A stretch of 64,000 bases of DNA from Asaia bogorensis_B (GTDB lineage: Bacteria > Pseudomonadota > Alphaproteobacteria > Acetobacterales > Acetobacteraceae), in the NCBI RefSeq assembly GCF_900465315.1, contig NZ_UBIX01000004.1. The stretch is one strand, 5' to 3'. This document shows positions 24,520-33,088 of this stretch, piece by piece; within the stretch, counting starts at the first letter, position 1, and each line of letters opens with the position of its first letter. The position numbers and the translations under genes were made by a program. A model generated the notes under the pieces. That model did no database searches, was not told the origin of the DNA, and saw only the letters and a program-made list of their open reading frames with translations.

Positions 24520-27270
24520 ATGATCCACGCCACCACCGCCCTTTCCTCCACCGGGTTCCCCCTGTTCTGGTTCTCGACTGCCCAAGGTGGCGGAGGCAAC
24601 GGGCGTGTCCCTATGGGGGGTGGGCAACGCGGCCCCGAAGGGGGGCGCCAGCCGCCTCGTGGCCCGCGTTTCCGCCGCTGGCGCCAGGGCCTTGCAATCG
24701 CTGCCGGTATTGCGCTGGTAGGGGTGGCCGGATCGGGGCTGTTCGTCTGGCATCAGTATGAGCGTGTCGCGTCCGATCTGCCGAGCGTCGACACGCTCAA
24801 GACATACCAGCCGCCGACCGTCAGCCGTATCTATACGTCTGACGATCACATCATGGCCGAACTGGCCGCCGAACGCCGGATCTATATCCCGATCAACGCC
24901 ATTCCCGAGCGTGTGAAAAATGCCTTCATCGCGCCTGAGGATCAGAATTTCTATACCCATGCGGGTCTGGATCCGCTGGCCATCATGCGAGCCGAGCTGA
25001 CGAACCTGACCCATCGCAGCAAGCGGGCTCTGGGTGCCTCGACCATCACGCAGCAGGTTGCACGCAACATGCTGCTCAACAGCAATGCCCGTACGCTGGA
25101 GCGCAAGGAGAAGGAAGCCCTTCTGGCGCTGCGCATCGAGCAGACGCTGAGCAAGGACAAGATCCTCGAAATCTATCTCAACGGGATCTATCTCGGTAAC
25201 GGGGCCTATGGTGTGGCCGCGGCTGCGCAGACCTATTTCAACAAGCCGCTCGATCAGCTGACCAATGCCGAGGCAGCTTTCCTGGGCGCGCTGCCGAAGT
25301 CACCTGCCAATTATAACCCATACCGCCATCCCGAGCGTGCCATCGAGCGCCGGAACTGGGTGCTGGACCGCATGGCCGAAATCCATGCCATCTCGCACGA
25401 AGAGGCCGCAGTCGGACAGAAAGAGCCTCTCATCCCGCATGATGCGGTGCGTTTCGGCCCGCTGCCCAATGCCGAATGGTTTGGCAGCGAGGTGCGTCGT
25501 CAGCTGATTGATCGTTACGGGCCTGACCGTGCCATGCAGGGCGGCCTCGAGGTGCATACGAGCCTCGATCGCAAATTGCAGGATGCAGCGACCCTGAGCC
25601 TTCGTCAGGGGCTCATGGAGTACGACCGCAGCCATAGCCGCTGGCGTGGCCCTGTGACGAAGCTGCACGATGCTGTGGCCGGTGACGGCTGGGTTGAGGC
25701 GCTGAAAGACGTGACGCCTCCTGCTGGCATGATCGATCAGTGGCGTCTGGCAGTCGTCCTGAACCCTGCTCAGGGGCGCGTCGGTTGGCTCTCACATGGA
25801 GAAAAGCAGGAAGGTCAGGTCATTCCCAAGGATCTGGGGTGGATGCGCAATGCCGGGACACTGGCCGCCGGTGATGTGATCATGATCGAGCCTCAGGCTG
25901 AGTCCGGTCGCGTCGCCGTGCGACAGGTTCCTAAGGTTGAAGGCGCACTTGTCAGTCTCGATGCGCGCACCGGGCGTGTGCTGGCGATGGTGGGCGGCTG
26001 GTCGTTCAAGGAATCGCAGTTCAACCGTGCCACACAGGCGCTTCGTCAGCCCGGGTCATCGTTCAAGCCCTTTGTCTATCTCGATGCGATGGAGCAGGGC
26101 ATACCGCCCTCCGAGAAGTTCGATGATGCACCGGTTTCCTATGGTGACTGGCATCCCAAGAATTACGAGGAAGACAACTGGGGCCCGACAACCCTGCATG
26201 ATGCCCTGCGTGAGAGCCGCAACCTCGTGACGATTCGCCTGGCGGCGCATCTGGGCATGAAATCCGTGGCCGATATGGCGATCTCCATCGGGCTGGTCGA
26301 CCAGATGCCGCATGTGCTCCCTGCCGCTCTTGGAGCGGTCGAGACCACAGTGCTGCGTGAGGCAGGGGCCTATGCCACGTTCGCTTCCGGCGGCAAGCTG
26401 GTGACACCCAGCCTGATTGATGAGGTGCTGGATCGCGATGGCAGTGTCCTGTGGAAGCCCGAGGGCCTCGCTCTTGGCACGACCATGCAGGCCCCCAACC
26501 AGACAGCAATCGTGACCCCGGCTGTAGCCCCCGGCGCAACACCTGCTGCCCCGCCCTCTGGCAACCCCGCGGATGTGACCACACCATCCACGCCTTCGCC
26601 TGTCGCCCCTGCCGGCCTGGCACCTGGCAGTGTGGAGGTGCCGCAGGTGCAGGACAACCGCCGTCAGGTGGCCAGCGCTGCAAGCGCCTATCAGATTACG
26701 GCCATGATGCAGGACGTGATCAAGCGCGGCACAGGCACCATTGCGGGGCAGGGCATCACGCGTGACATAGCAGGCAAGACGGGTACCAGTCAGGACTTCC
26801 GCGATGCGTGGTTTGCCGGTTTCACCCCTGATATCGTCACAGTGGTCTGGGTCGGGTTCGACACCCCGCAATCGCTCGGCAAGAGCGAGACGGGTGGGCG
26901 TATTGCCGGGCCGATCTGGAACCGTTTCATGAAGGTGGCCCTCGAGGGGCGGCCGGATCTGCATTTCCGTGTGCCGGAGGGCGTGACCCTTGCCCGCTAC
27001 GACACAGGCCGACTGATGGCAGTCGATGGATTCAAGGCTGATCAGGTGCCGGGTATGAGCATCGCCCTCAATGGCTTTGGTGCAGGGACAGAAGCGCTCA
27101 CTGCGGCGGATACCGGAACCGATCTGTATGATACGGAAACCGATATGGCAGGGGCGTCGAGTCAGGCCGGGCTGAGCGAGCCAGGCGGCGAGAATTCGGG
27201 CGCCGCCAAAAAACAACAGGCTCCCAATGCCCAGCCACAGGGTGACATTGGCATGGGCGGGCTTTATTGA
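24520..27270 (+). CDS. mrcA: Penicillin-binding protein 1A (bifunctional transglycosylase/transpeptidase)
   Basis: The enzyme polymerises and cross-links peptidoglycan and is anchored by one helix (LAIAAGIALVGVAGSGLFVW). The glycosyltransferase domain has EDQNFYTHAG, GASTITQQVARN and RKEKEALLALRIE. The transpeptidase has the SxxK motif in PGSSFKPFVY, SxN in RESRNLV, and KTG in AGKTGTSQD. A Pro/Ala/Thr-rich insertion (nt 26479-26640) splits the transpeptidase between the SxN and KTG motifs. The tail, after about residue 850, is low-complexity. The start is uncertain: ATG 24520 has no strong Shine-Dalgarno, TTG 24475 would add 15 residues, and ATG 24613 is possible. prfB follows after 29 bases. 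Confidence 0.93.
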   Translation: MIHATTALSSTGFPLFWFSTAQGGGGNGRVPMGGGQRGPEGGRQPPRGPRFRRWRQGLAIAAGIALVGVAGSGLFVWHQYERVASDLPSVDTLKTYQPPTVSRIYTSDDHIMAELAAERRIYIPINAIPERVKNAFIAPEDQNFYTHAGLDPLAIMRAELTNLTHRSKRALGASTITQQVARNMLLNSNARTLERKEKEALLALRIEQTLSKDKILEIYLNGIYLGNGAYGVAAAAQTYFNKPLDQLTNAEAAFLGALPKSPANYNPYRHPERAIERRNWVLDRMAEIHAISHEEAAVGQKEPLIPHDAVRFGPLPNAEWFGSEVRRQLIDRYGPDRAMQGGLEVHTSLDRKLQDAATLSLRQGLMEYDRSHSRWRGPVTKLHDAVAGDGWVEALKDVTPPAGMIDQWRLAVVLNPAQGRVGWLSHGEKQEGQVIPKDLGWMRNAGTLAAGDVIMIEPQAESGRVAVRQVPKVEGALVSLDARTGRVLAMVGGWSFKESQFNRATQALRQPGSSFKPFVYLDAMEQGIPPSEKFDDAPVSYGDWHPKNYEEDNWGPTTLHDALRESRNLVTIRLAAHLGMKSVADMAISIGLVDQMPHVLPAALGAVETTVLREAGAYATFASGGKLVTPSLIDEVLDRDGSVLWKPEGLALGTTMQAPNQTAIVTPAVAPGATPAAPPSGNPADVTTPSTPSPVAPAGLAPGSVEVPQVQDNRRQVASAASAYQITAMMQDVIKRGTGTIAGQGITRDIAGKTGTSQDFRDAWFAGFTPDIVTVVWVGFDTPQSLGKSETGGRIAGPIWNRFMKVALEGRPDLHFRVPEGVTLARYDTGRLMAVDGFKADQVPGMSIALNGFGAGTEALTAADTGTDLYDTETDMAGASSQAGLSEPGGENSGAAKKQQAPNAQPQGDIGMGGLY

Positions 27271-27299
27271 GACCCATCGAACACGCAGGAGCATGAATC

Positions 27300-28431
27300 A
27301 TGTCGGCCGAAACCGAGGCCCTATCGGAGCAGATCAAGCAGTCGGTGGCACTGCTGAGGAGGCATCTTTGACTGGGATGCTGCACAGACACGTCTCGCCG
27401 AACTCAATCACCGGGTAGAAGACCCCGACCTGTGGAATGATGCCGACGCCGCGCAGAAGCTGATGCGTGAGCGAACGCTGCTGGCGACCCAGATCGAGGG
27501 TGTCGAGAAGATCGAGCAGGACACTGCCGATATGCTCGAGCTTGTCGAACTGGCCGAGGACGAACAGGATCAGGATACGGTTGTCGAAGCCGTTGCGACC
27601 CTGCGCAAACTCGCCGAGCAGGCCAATGCACGCCAGATCGAGAGCCTGCTCTCGGGTGAGGCGGATAGCAATGACTGCTATATCGAGGTCAATGCCGGCG
27701 CCGGTGGCACGGAGGCTCAGGACTGGGCCGAAATGATGCTGCGCATGTATACGCGCTGGGCAGAGCAGCGCGGCTACAAGGTGACCATCATGGAAACCAG
27801 TGAGGGCGAGCAGGCTGGTATCAAGTCTGCCACGCTTCTGGTCACGGGTGCCAATGCCTATGGCTGGCTCAAGACCGAGGCTGGCGTGCATCGACTCGTG
27901 CGCATCTCGCCATTTGACGCCGCCGCCCGCCGCCAGACCTCTTTCGCTTCCGTCTGGGTCTATCCCGTCGTGGACGACACGATCGAGATCGAGGTGAATG
28001 ACGGCGATCTCAAGGTCGACACGTTCCGGGCCTCCGGCGCAGGTGGGCAGCACGTCAACAAGACCGATTCGGCGATTCGCATCACGCATATCCCGACCGG
28101 TATTGTTGTCGCCTGTCAGACCGACCGCTCACAGCACCGCAACCGTGCAACGGCCATGCAGATGCTAAAGGCCCGCCTGTACGAGGCCGAGCTGCAGAAG
28201 CGTGAAGCTGCCGCAGCCCAGACCGAGGCAGCCAAGACCGATATCGGCTGGGGGCACCAGATTCGTTCATACGTTCTGGCGCCGTATCAATTGGTCAAGG
28301 ATCTCCGCACCGGGGTGGAAAAAGGCAATCCCGATGCAGTGCTTGATGGCGCGCTGGACGATTTCATGTCCGCAGCACTTGCCCAACGCGTAGGCGCAAC
28401 GCGTTCGGAGGCCAGCGCCAACGCCCAATAG
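27300..28431 (+). CDS. prfB: Peptide chain release factor 2, made by programmed +1 frameshift
   Basis: RF2 releases peptides at UGA and UAA codons. The frame starts at ATG 27300, after AGGAG at 27287-27291, runs 23 codons to CTT, and meets TGA at 27369-27371. After a +1 shift it continues as GAC TGG GAT from 27370 to the stop at 28431, giving 376 residues. The product has SPFDAAARRQTSF (the SPF stop-codon reader) and ASGAGGQHVNKTDSAIR (the catalytic GGQ). A start at the internal ATG 27463 would lose the N-terminal domain and is not real. It is the second gene after PBP1A and ends before a strong terminator. Confidence 0.96.
27354..27372 (+). promoter_or_regulatory. prfB programmed frameshift signal
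   Basis: The signal consists of an internal Shine-Dalgarno AGGAGG (27357-27362), a 3-base spacer and CTTTGAC (27366-27372). This is the classic RF2 autoregulation site: when RF2 is scarce, the ribosome pauses at TGA and slips +1 from CUU to UUU. Spacing and slippery codon match the known E. coli arrangement. Confidence 0.95.
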
Positions 28432-28449
28432 ATGGCTTTGGCGACAAGG

Positions 28450-28489
28450 GGCTGAATCTCTTGCGGTGCAAGACTTTCAGCCTCTTTTT
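28450..28489 (+). terminator. Intrinsic terminator after prfB
   Basis: GGCTGAA at 28450-28456 pairs with TTCAGCC at 28476-28482, with an inner CTTGC/GCAAG stem, followed by TCTTTTT. It closes the PBP1A-prfB unit. Confidence 0.85.
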
Positions 28490-28806
28490 GCGCGTTTCAT
28501 AAATATTACTCTTGCAGTGAATTAATGTTCCGTTTCACTGTGTCTCAAAGTGTCGTGCCGCTGGTATGCAAAACCTTGCCTGTCGGAAAACGGTACGAAC
28601 GAAACGAAACTGACTTGACAGCAGTGCCTTACCTTTGCCCAATTTGCACGGGAGCCATGCGCTGGGAGCATGGTAAACATTTCGGGATGTGTCGGCCAGA
28701 CTGACGCCTGACCGGAACGCAAGTCGCATGGGGCGGTTGCGATATTATCAAGTCGGTCCGCCCCTCTCGCCAAGAGAGGTGTGGGGCTCAGGACAGAGGG
28801 TTTGGA
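28490..28806. other. Intergenic region before tonB
   Basis: No gene is seen in these 317 bases. TTGACA at 28614-28619 could be a -35 box, but no matching -10 box is obvious. A hairpin CCTCTC/GAGAGG at 28763-28779 lies shortly before the tonB start. Promoters for the TonB operon must lie here, but I cannot place them firmly. Confidence 0.4.
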
Positions 28807-29478
28807 GTGACACAACCGATGAACTACGCCGAGCAGGAGCGACGCCCGACGAAGTACATCGTCGGCATCGCAATCGCTGTGCTTTTCCATGTCGTTGTGA
28901 TCTACGCCTTGGTGAACGGGTTGGGTTCGAAAATCGTCGAACAGTTCCATCCGCCGATCAAGACGAAGATCATCACGGAGCCGAAGAAGCCGCCGCCGCC
29001 GCCGCCACCGCCGCCGCCGCCGCAGATGACGACGCCGCCGCCGCCGTACATACCGCCGCCGAAGATCCAGATTCAGCCGCCGCCACAGAAGCATGTGATC
29101 AAGCAGGTCACGCATGAAAAGCCGCCGGCACCCGTGCCGCCTGCCAATAATGCGCCGCCCGCTCCCGCAGCGCCGAAGGGCCCGCCTGTGCCGGATCACT
29201 CGGCTGGTGCCTCGCCGATCAACGGTGCCCGTCCGGTCTTCCCTGAGGAGATGCTGGAAGAAAACCGCGAAGGCAGCGTCACCGTGGCCTGTGACATCGG
29301 TACCGACGGTCGTACGTCAAACTGCCAGGTCACCAATTCGACGGGTGGTCATGCCTTCGTCGAAGCTGCCATGGAGTTCCTCCGCAAGGCCCGTTACCAG
29401 CCTGCGGTCACGAATGGACAGCCGGTGGTCGAGCATCACCATACCCTGCACATCAACTTCACCCTGGGTGATGACTGA
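28807..29478 (+). CDS. tonB: TonB-family energy-transducing protein
   Basis: The protein couples the proton gradient to outer-membrane receptors. One N-terminal helix (IVGIAIAVLFHVVVIYALV) anchors it in the inner membrane. A Pro-rich spacer of about 90 residues, including eleven consecutive prolines, spans the periplasm. The C-terminal TonB domain has PVFPEEMLEENREGSVTVAC, CQVTNSTGG and FLRKARYQPAV. The His in the helix matches the functional TonB histidine. GTG 28807 has GAGGG 6 bases upstream, and ATG 28819 is an alternative four codons in. It leads a tonB-exbB-exbD-exbD operon and probably serves the TonB receptors at 5775 and 14184. Confidence 0.9.
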   Translation: MTQPMNYAEQERRPTKYIVGIAIAVLFHVVVIYALVNGLGSKIVEQFHPPIKTKIITEPKKPPPPPPPPPPPQMTTPPPPYIPPPKIQIQPPPQKHVIKQVTHEKPPAPVPPANNAPPAPAAPKGPPVPDHSAGASPINGARPVFPEEMLEENREGSVTVACDIGTDGRTSNCQVTNSTGGHAFVEAAMEFLRKARYQPAVTNGQPVVEHHHTLHINFTLGDD

Positions 29479-29484
29479 GTGCAT

Positions 29485-29661
29485 GGCGACCGGAGTGAAA
29501 GCCCCGGTCGCCTGACGGAATGACGGAAGAGAAGCTCTGGCTTCTTTTTCCGACGGGGCAGGGGGCAGGCAGCCTCCGCGCCCCGGAAAGTGATAAACCA
29601 AGCCGCGCCCGGCAGAGAACGGGGCGGCACTGCCAGAGTCCTTCTCGAAGGGGCTCTTTTT
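29485..29661 (+). terminator. Three hairpins between tonB and exbB, two with T-runs
   Basis: GGCGACCGG/CCGGTCGCC at 29485-29512 is a perfect 9-bp stem without a T-run. AGAAGC/GCTTCT at 29530-29545 runs into TTTT. GAGTCCTTC/GAAGGGGCTC at about 29636-29656 runs into TTTTT. The last two look like intrinsic terminators or attenuators inside the operon and could lower exbB relative to tonB, or separate two transcripts. Confidence 0.55.
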
Positions 29662-29678
29662 CAGAGGATTTGGAGTTA

Positions 29679-30752
29679 ATGACGAGACTGTTCCGCCTTC
29701 CCGCTCTCGCCGCCCCGGCCCTGGCAGTCACGCTTGCCGTGGCGCAAGGTGTGGTCGTGCCGGCCGTTGCTCTTGCCCAGGAAACCCCGGCTGCCCAGCC
29801 TGCGGCTCCTGCTCCCGACGCTGCTGCCCCGGCTCCCGCAGCCCCGGCCCCTGCAGCGCCTGACGCCGCTGCNCCGGCTGCCCCCGGCGCCCCGGCTCCC
29901 GATGCGGCTGCGCCCGCTCCCGGCGCCCCGGCCCCTGACGCTGCTGCTCCGGCCGCTGGTGCCCCTGCACCTGACGCCGCTGCCCCGGCTCCTGAAGCTC
30001 CTGCCGAGGCAACCGCGCCGAAGTCGCAGGAAAACCCGTATGGCCTGAGCGCTCTCTGGTCCAACGGTGATGCCATTGCCCGTGGCGTTCTGCTGATCAT
30101 GGTCATCATGTCCGCAGGCACCTGGATCATCATGGTCACCAAGTTCCTGGAACAGTCCAAGGTGTTCGCTGCTTCCAAGGAAGCTGCACGTGAATTCTGG
30201 ACCAAGCCGACCGTTCAGGAAGGCGCAGCTGCGCTGAAGCCGGCTTCGCCGTTCCGCTACATCGCCGAGACGGGCATTGTGGCTGCCGAGCACCATGAAG
30301 GCTCGATGCGCGACGCCATCGACCTGCATAGCTGGACCGCCATGTCCGTTCAGCGTTCGGTCGACACCATCAACACGCGTCTGCAGGGCGGCCTCGCCTT
30401 CCTCGGTACTGTGGGTTCGACCTCGCCGTTCGTCGGTCTGTTCGGCACCGTCTGGGGTATCTACCACGCCCTGACCGCCATCGGCATTGCAGGCCAGGCT
30501 TCGATCGACAAGGTTGCCGGTCCGGTTGGTGAATCGCTCATCATGACGGCTATCGGTCTTGCCACCGCTGTTCCGGCCGTTCTGGGCTACAACCTGCTCG
30601 TCCGTCGCAACAAGGGCGCCATGGACCGCGTGCGCAACTTTGCTGCCGACGTCCAGTCCGTCCTGCTGGGTGGCTTCCGTCACGGTGTTGCCCCGACGGT
30701 CAGCCCTGACCACAGCCCGACGACCACGACCACCAGCTCGCGAGTTGCCTGA
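29679..30752 (+). CDS. exbB: ExbB/TolQ-type proton channel subunit with an exported Ala/Pro-rich extension
   Basis: The 357-residue protein starts with a signal-like helix (LAAPALAVTLAVAQGVVVPA) ending near ALAQE. About 90 residues of imperfect APAPDAAAPAP repeats follow. The MotA/TolQ/ExbB domain has helices AIARGVLLIMVIMSAGTWII, GGLAFLGTVGSTSPFVGLFG and ESLIMTAIGLATAVPAVLGY. The last two line the proton path. Such long N-terminal extensions occur in some ExbB proteins and would lie in the periplasm. Base 29873 is an N in the repeat. ATG 29679 has AGAGGA upstream. The exbD gene begins 2 bases after the stop. Confidence 0.9.
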   Translation: MTRLFRLPALAAPALAVTLAVAQGVVVPAVALAQETPAAQPAAPAPDAAAPAPAAPAPAAPDAAXPAAPGAPAPDAAAPAPGAPAPDAAAPAAGAPAPDAAAPAPEAPAEATAPKSQENPYGLSALWSNGDAIARGVLLIMVIMSAGTWIIMVTKFLEQSKVFAASKEAAREFWTKPTVQEGAAALKPASPFRYIAETGIVAAEHHEGSMRDAIDLHSWTAMSVQRSVDTINTRLQGGLAFLGTVGSTSPFVGLFGTVWGIYHALTAIGIAGQASIDKVAGPVGESLIMTAIGLATAVPAVLGYNLLVRRNKGAMDRVRNFAADVQSVLLGGFRHGVAPTVSPDHSPTTTTTSSRVA

Positions 30753-30754
30753 TC

Positions 30755-31177
30755 ATGGCGATGAACGTCGGTGGGGGTGGTGAAGAAGACGAAGTCGTCT
30801 CGGCGATCAACACGACGCCGCTCGTTGACGTCATGCTCGTTCTTCTCATCATCTTCCTGATCACCATCCCGGTTGCGACGCATTCCGTGAAGGTGCAGCT
30901 GCCGCGCGACGCCAATCAGCCGACCCAGACCAAGCCAGGCAACATTGTCCTGGCGGTCACGGCGAATGGTCAGGCGTACTGGAACGAAGTTCCTCTGCGT
31001 GGTCATCAGGATCTGCTCGATCGTCTCGAGAAGGTCGCAGTCATCAAGCCCCAGCCCCAGATCCAGATCCGGGGTGACGGCAAGGCCCGTTACGAAGCTG
31101 TCGGCAAAATCGTCGCGACCTGCCAGGAAGCTGGCATCTATCGCATCGATTTCATCACCGAGCAGCCTCACTCCTGA
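30755..31177 (+). CDS. exbD: ExbD/TolR-type subunit, first copy
   Basis: The 140-residue protein has one N-terminal helix (DVMLVLLIIFLITIPV) with the conserved Asp in NTTPLVDVML that takes part in proton transfer. A periplasmic domain follows, with SVKVQLPRDANQPTQ, IQIRGDGKARYEAV and GIYRIDFITEQPHS. ExbD dimerises inside the ExbB pentamer. A second, differing exbD follows, so the pore may be a heterodimer or two alternative complexes. Confidence 0.92.
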   Translation: MAMNVGGGGEEDEVVSAINTTPLVDVMLVLLIIFLITIPVATHSVKVQLPRDANQPTQTKPGNIVLAVTANGQAYWNEVPLRGHQDLLDRLEKVAVIKPQPQIQIRGDGKARYEAVGKIVATCQEAGIYRIDFITEQPHS

Positions 31178-31199
31178 TTTCGGTCAGGACCCCGCTTCA

Positions 31200-31251
31200 G
31201 GAGCCTTCTGCTGACCCCGCAGGGTCGCAGGGGGCTCCGGCTCCGTTTTTT
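31200..31251 (+). terminator. Hairpin with T-run between the two exbD genes
   Basis: GGAGCC at 31200-31205 pairs with GGCTCC at 31233-31238, enclosing ACCC/GGGT, and TTTTTT follows at 31246-31251 after an 8-base gap. It may act as a partial terminator in the operon. Confidence 0.4.
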
Positions 31252-31298
31252 CCGGATGCCGGTCTTGGCCGGCTTTCCGCCTGTTGGAGAGTTCTCTC

Positions 31299-31733
31299 AT
31301 GGCCATGAGCGTCGGATCCGACAGCACGCATGAAGACGAGGGCATCGTCGATATCAACACGACGCCCCTGATTGACGTCATGCTCGTGCTGCTCATCATG
31401 CTGATCATCACCATTCCGCTTCAGACGCATTCGGTCGCGCTGGACCTGCCGCAGGGCAATCCGCCGCCGAGCACCGAAGAGCCCAAGGTTGTCACGGTTG
31501 CGGTCGATTTCGACAATTCCATCAGCTGGAATGGCGAACCCGTCTCTTCCGAAGCCGATCTTCAGGCGCGCTTCATGAACGCGGCAAACCTGCCCGATCA
31601 GCCCGAGATGCATATTCACCCCAATCGCCTGGCAGACTACAAGACGGTTGCCCATGTGCTTGCCGACGCCCAGCGTCTTGGCATCACCAAGCTCGGTATC
31701 GTCGGTCAAGACCAGTTCATGGAAGGACAGTAA
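31299..31733 (+). CDS. exbD: ExbD/TolR-type subunit, second copy
   Basis: The 144-residue protein has the same NTTPLIDVMLVLLIMLIIT helix with the proton-transfer Asp. Its periplasmic part (SVALDLPQGNPPPSTEEPK, EMHIHPNRLADYKTV, LGIVGQDQFMEGQ) diverges from the first copy. GGAG lies 9 bases before ATG 31299. The TPR gene starts directly after the stop. Two ExbD genes with one ExbB are common in Acetobacteraceae and some other Proteobacteria. Confidence 0.9.
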   Translation: MAMSVGSDSTHEDEGIVDINTTPLIDVMLVLLIMLIITIPLQTHSVALDLPQGNPPPSTEEPKVVTVAVDFDNSISWNGEPVSSEADLQARFMNAANLPDQPEMHIHPNRLADYKTVAHVLADAQRLGITKLGIVGQDQFMEGQ

Positions 31734-32990
31734 GTGCGTTTTCCCCGTTGTTCTCGCGCCCTCCTGGTTGCCAGCTCGCTTCTGGCAGCCTCCTCTTTCG
31801 TTCCGGTCATCGGGTCTTCGCTCGTCACGATCGCTCATGCTGAAGACCAGCTGAGTGCCAAGGTCGGCAAACCCCTGCAGGAAGCGCAAACGGCTCTGGG
31901 CGCGAAAAACTACGCCAAGGCCATGAGCGCCGTGAACGCGGCTGATGCGATTCCGGGGAAAACCGATTACGAGAAATACACCATTGCCCAGATGCGTGCG
32001 GCTGTTGCTGCCTCGTCGGGCGATGTGGCTGCAGCCTCCAAGGCCTATGACGTCCTGATCGCGTCACCGCGTACACCCGCGGCAGCCAAGCAGCAGATGC
32101 TGATGGCCAACGCGACCATGGCCTATAATGCCAAGGATTATGCGCACGCTGTTCCGGCTATCGAGCGCTATCTCAAGATTGCCGGCCCGAACGCCCAGAT
32201 GCAGACGCTTCTGGTCCAGTCCTATTATCTGCAGCAGGACTACAAGAACGCTGCGCGCGTGCAGCAGGACCAGATCAACGACGAGATCAAGGCCAAGCGT
32301 ATCCCGCCCGAGAACCAGCTTCAGTTCCTGGCGACCTGCTATCATCAGATGAAGGATTCGGCGAACGAGACGCATGCCTATGTGCTGCTCGCCAAGTACT
32401 ACTCCAAGCCTGATTACTGGGCGATGCTGATCCATAATCTGGCAGCCGACCCCCAGATGCCTGACGCCCTGCAGTTCAACCTCGAGCGTCTGCGCATGAC
32501 GACAGGCGTGCTCAAGGACCCGTCAGATTACATGGATATGGTCGAGCGCGCTGTTCAGTCCGGCCTGCCGCAGCTTGGGCTGAACCTGATGAATCAGGCC
32601 TATGCTTCCGGGGCGCTGGGCAAGGACCAGGGTGCCGCGCGTGAAGCCCGCCTGAAGGCCATGGTGGTCAAGCGTGCCGCCGAGACCAAGGCCACACTGG
32701 CGGCGGATGCTGAGGCGGCTCGCAAGATGCCGAATGCAGCACCGTCTCTCACCGCGGGATATAATCTTGTGCTGAACGGTCAGGTGGATGAGGGCCTTGC
32801 GCTGATGCGCGAAGGGCTTGGCAAAAACCCGACAGCACCTGAAGGAGCCAAGCTCCAGTTTGGCATGGCCCAGATGGATGGCGGTCGGAAGGCCGATGCG
32901 ATCAAGACTTTCGCTGATGTTCATGGGGATCATGGGTCGCAGGATCTTGCCCAGCTCTGGACACTTCTCCTGACAAAACCATCAAAGTAA
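31734..32990 (+). CDS. Exported TPR-repeat protein of the TonB-ExbBD operon
   Basis: The 418-residue protein has a signal peptide ending near TIAHAE (about residue 36). Alpha-helical repeats follow, such as AQTALGAKNYAKAMSAVNAA, VPAIERYLKIAGP and AYNLVLNGQVDEGLALMREG-like units, typical of tetratricopeptide folds. No catalytic motif is seen. The GTG start lies right after the exbD stop, so it is co-translated. TPR proteins beside ExbB/D pairs may help assemble or regulate TonB complexes, as TtpA does in some bacteria, but the role is inferred only from position. Confidence 0.85.
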   Translation: MRFPRCSRALLVASSLLAASSFVPVIGSSLVTIAHAEDQLSAKVGKPLQEAQTALGAKNYAKAMSAVNAADAIPGKTDYEKYTIAQMRAAVAASSGDVAAASKAYDVLIASPRTPAAAKQQMLMANATMAYNAKDYAHAVPAIERYLKIAGPNAQMQTLLVQSYYLQQDYKNAARVQQDQINDEIKAKRIPPENQLQFLATCYHQMKDSANETHAYVLLAKYYSKPDYWAMLIHNLAADPQMPDALQFNLERLRMTTGVLKDPSDYMDMVERAVQSGLPQLGLNLMNQAYASGALGKDQGAAREARLKAMVVKRAAETKATLAADAEAARKMPNAAPSLTAGYNLVLNGQVDEGLALMREGLGKNPTAPEGAKLQFGMAQMDGGRKADAIKTFADVHGDHGSQDLAQLWTLLLTKPSK

Positions 32991-33088
32991 GGTAAAATAA
33001 GTCCTTTCCCATCAATACGGTTGTTCTTGCGCGAACCGAGACATAGATTGTATCAAATCTCGTTTACCACAGAATGATCGATGGGATA

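Noticed and set aside
28990..29046. CCG repeats considered as a CRISPR or mobile-element repeat
   Set aside because: They are in-frame proline codons in TonB with no spacers.
29679..30020. Ala/Pro repeats considered as a separate small gene
   Set aside because: They are in frame with the ExbB domain and preceded by a signal-like helix, so they belong to one protein.
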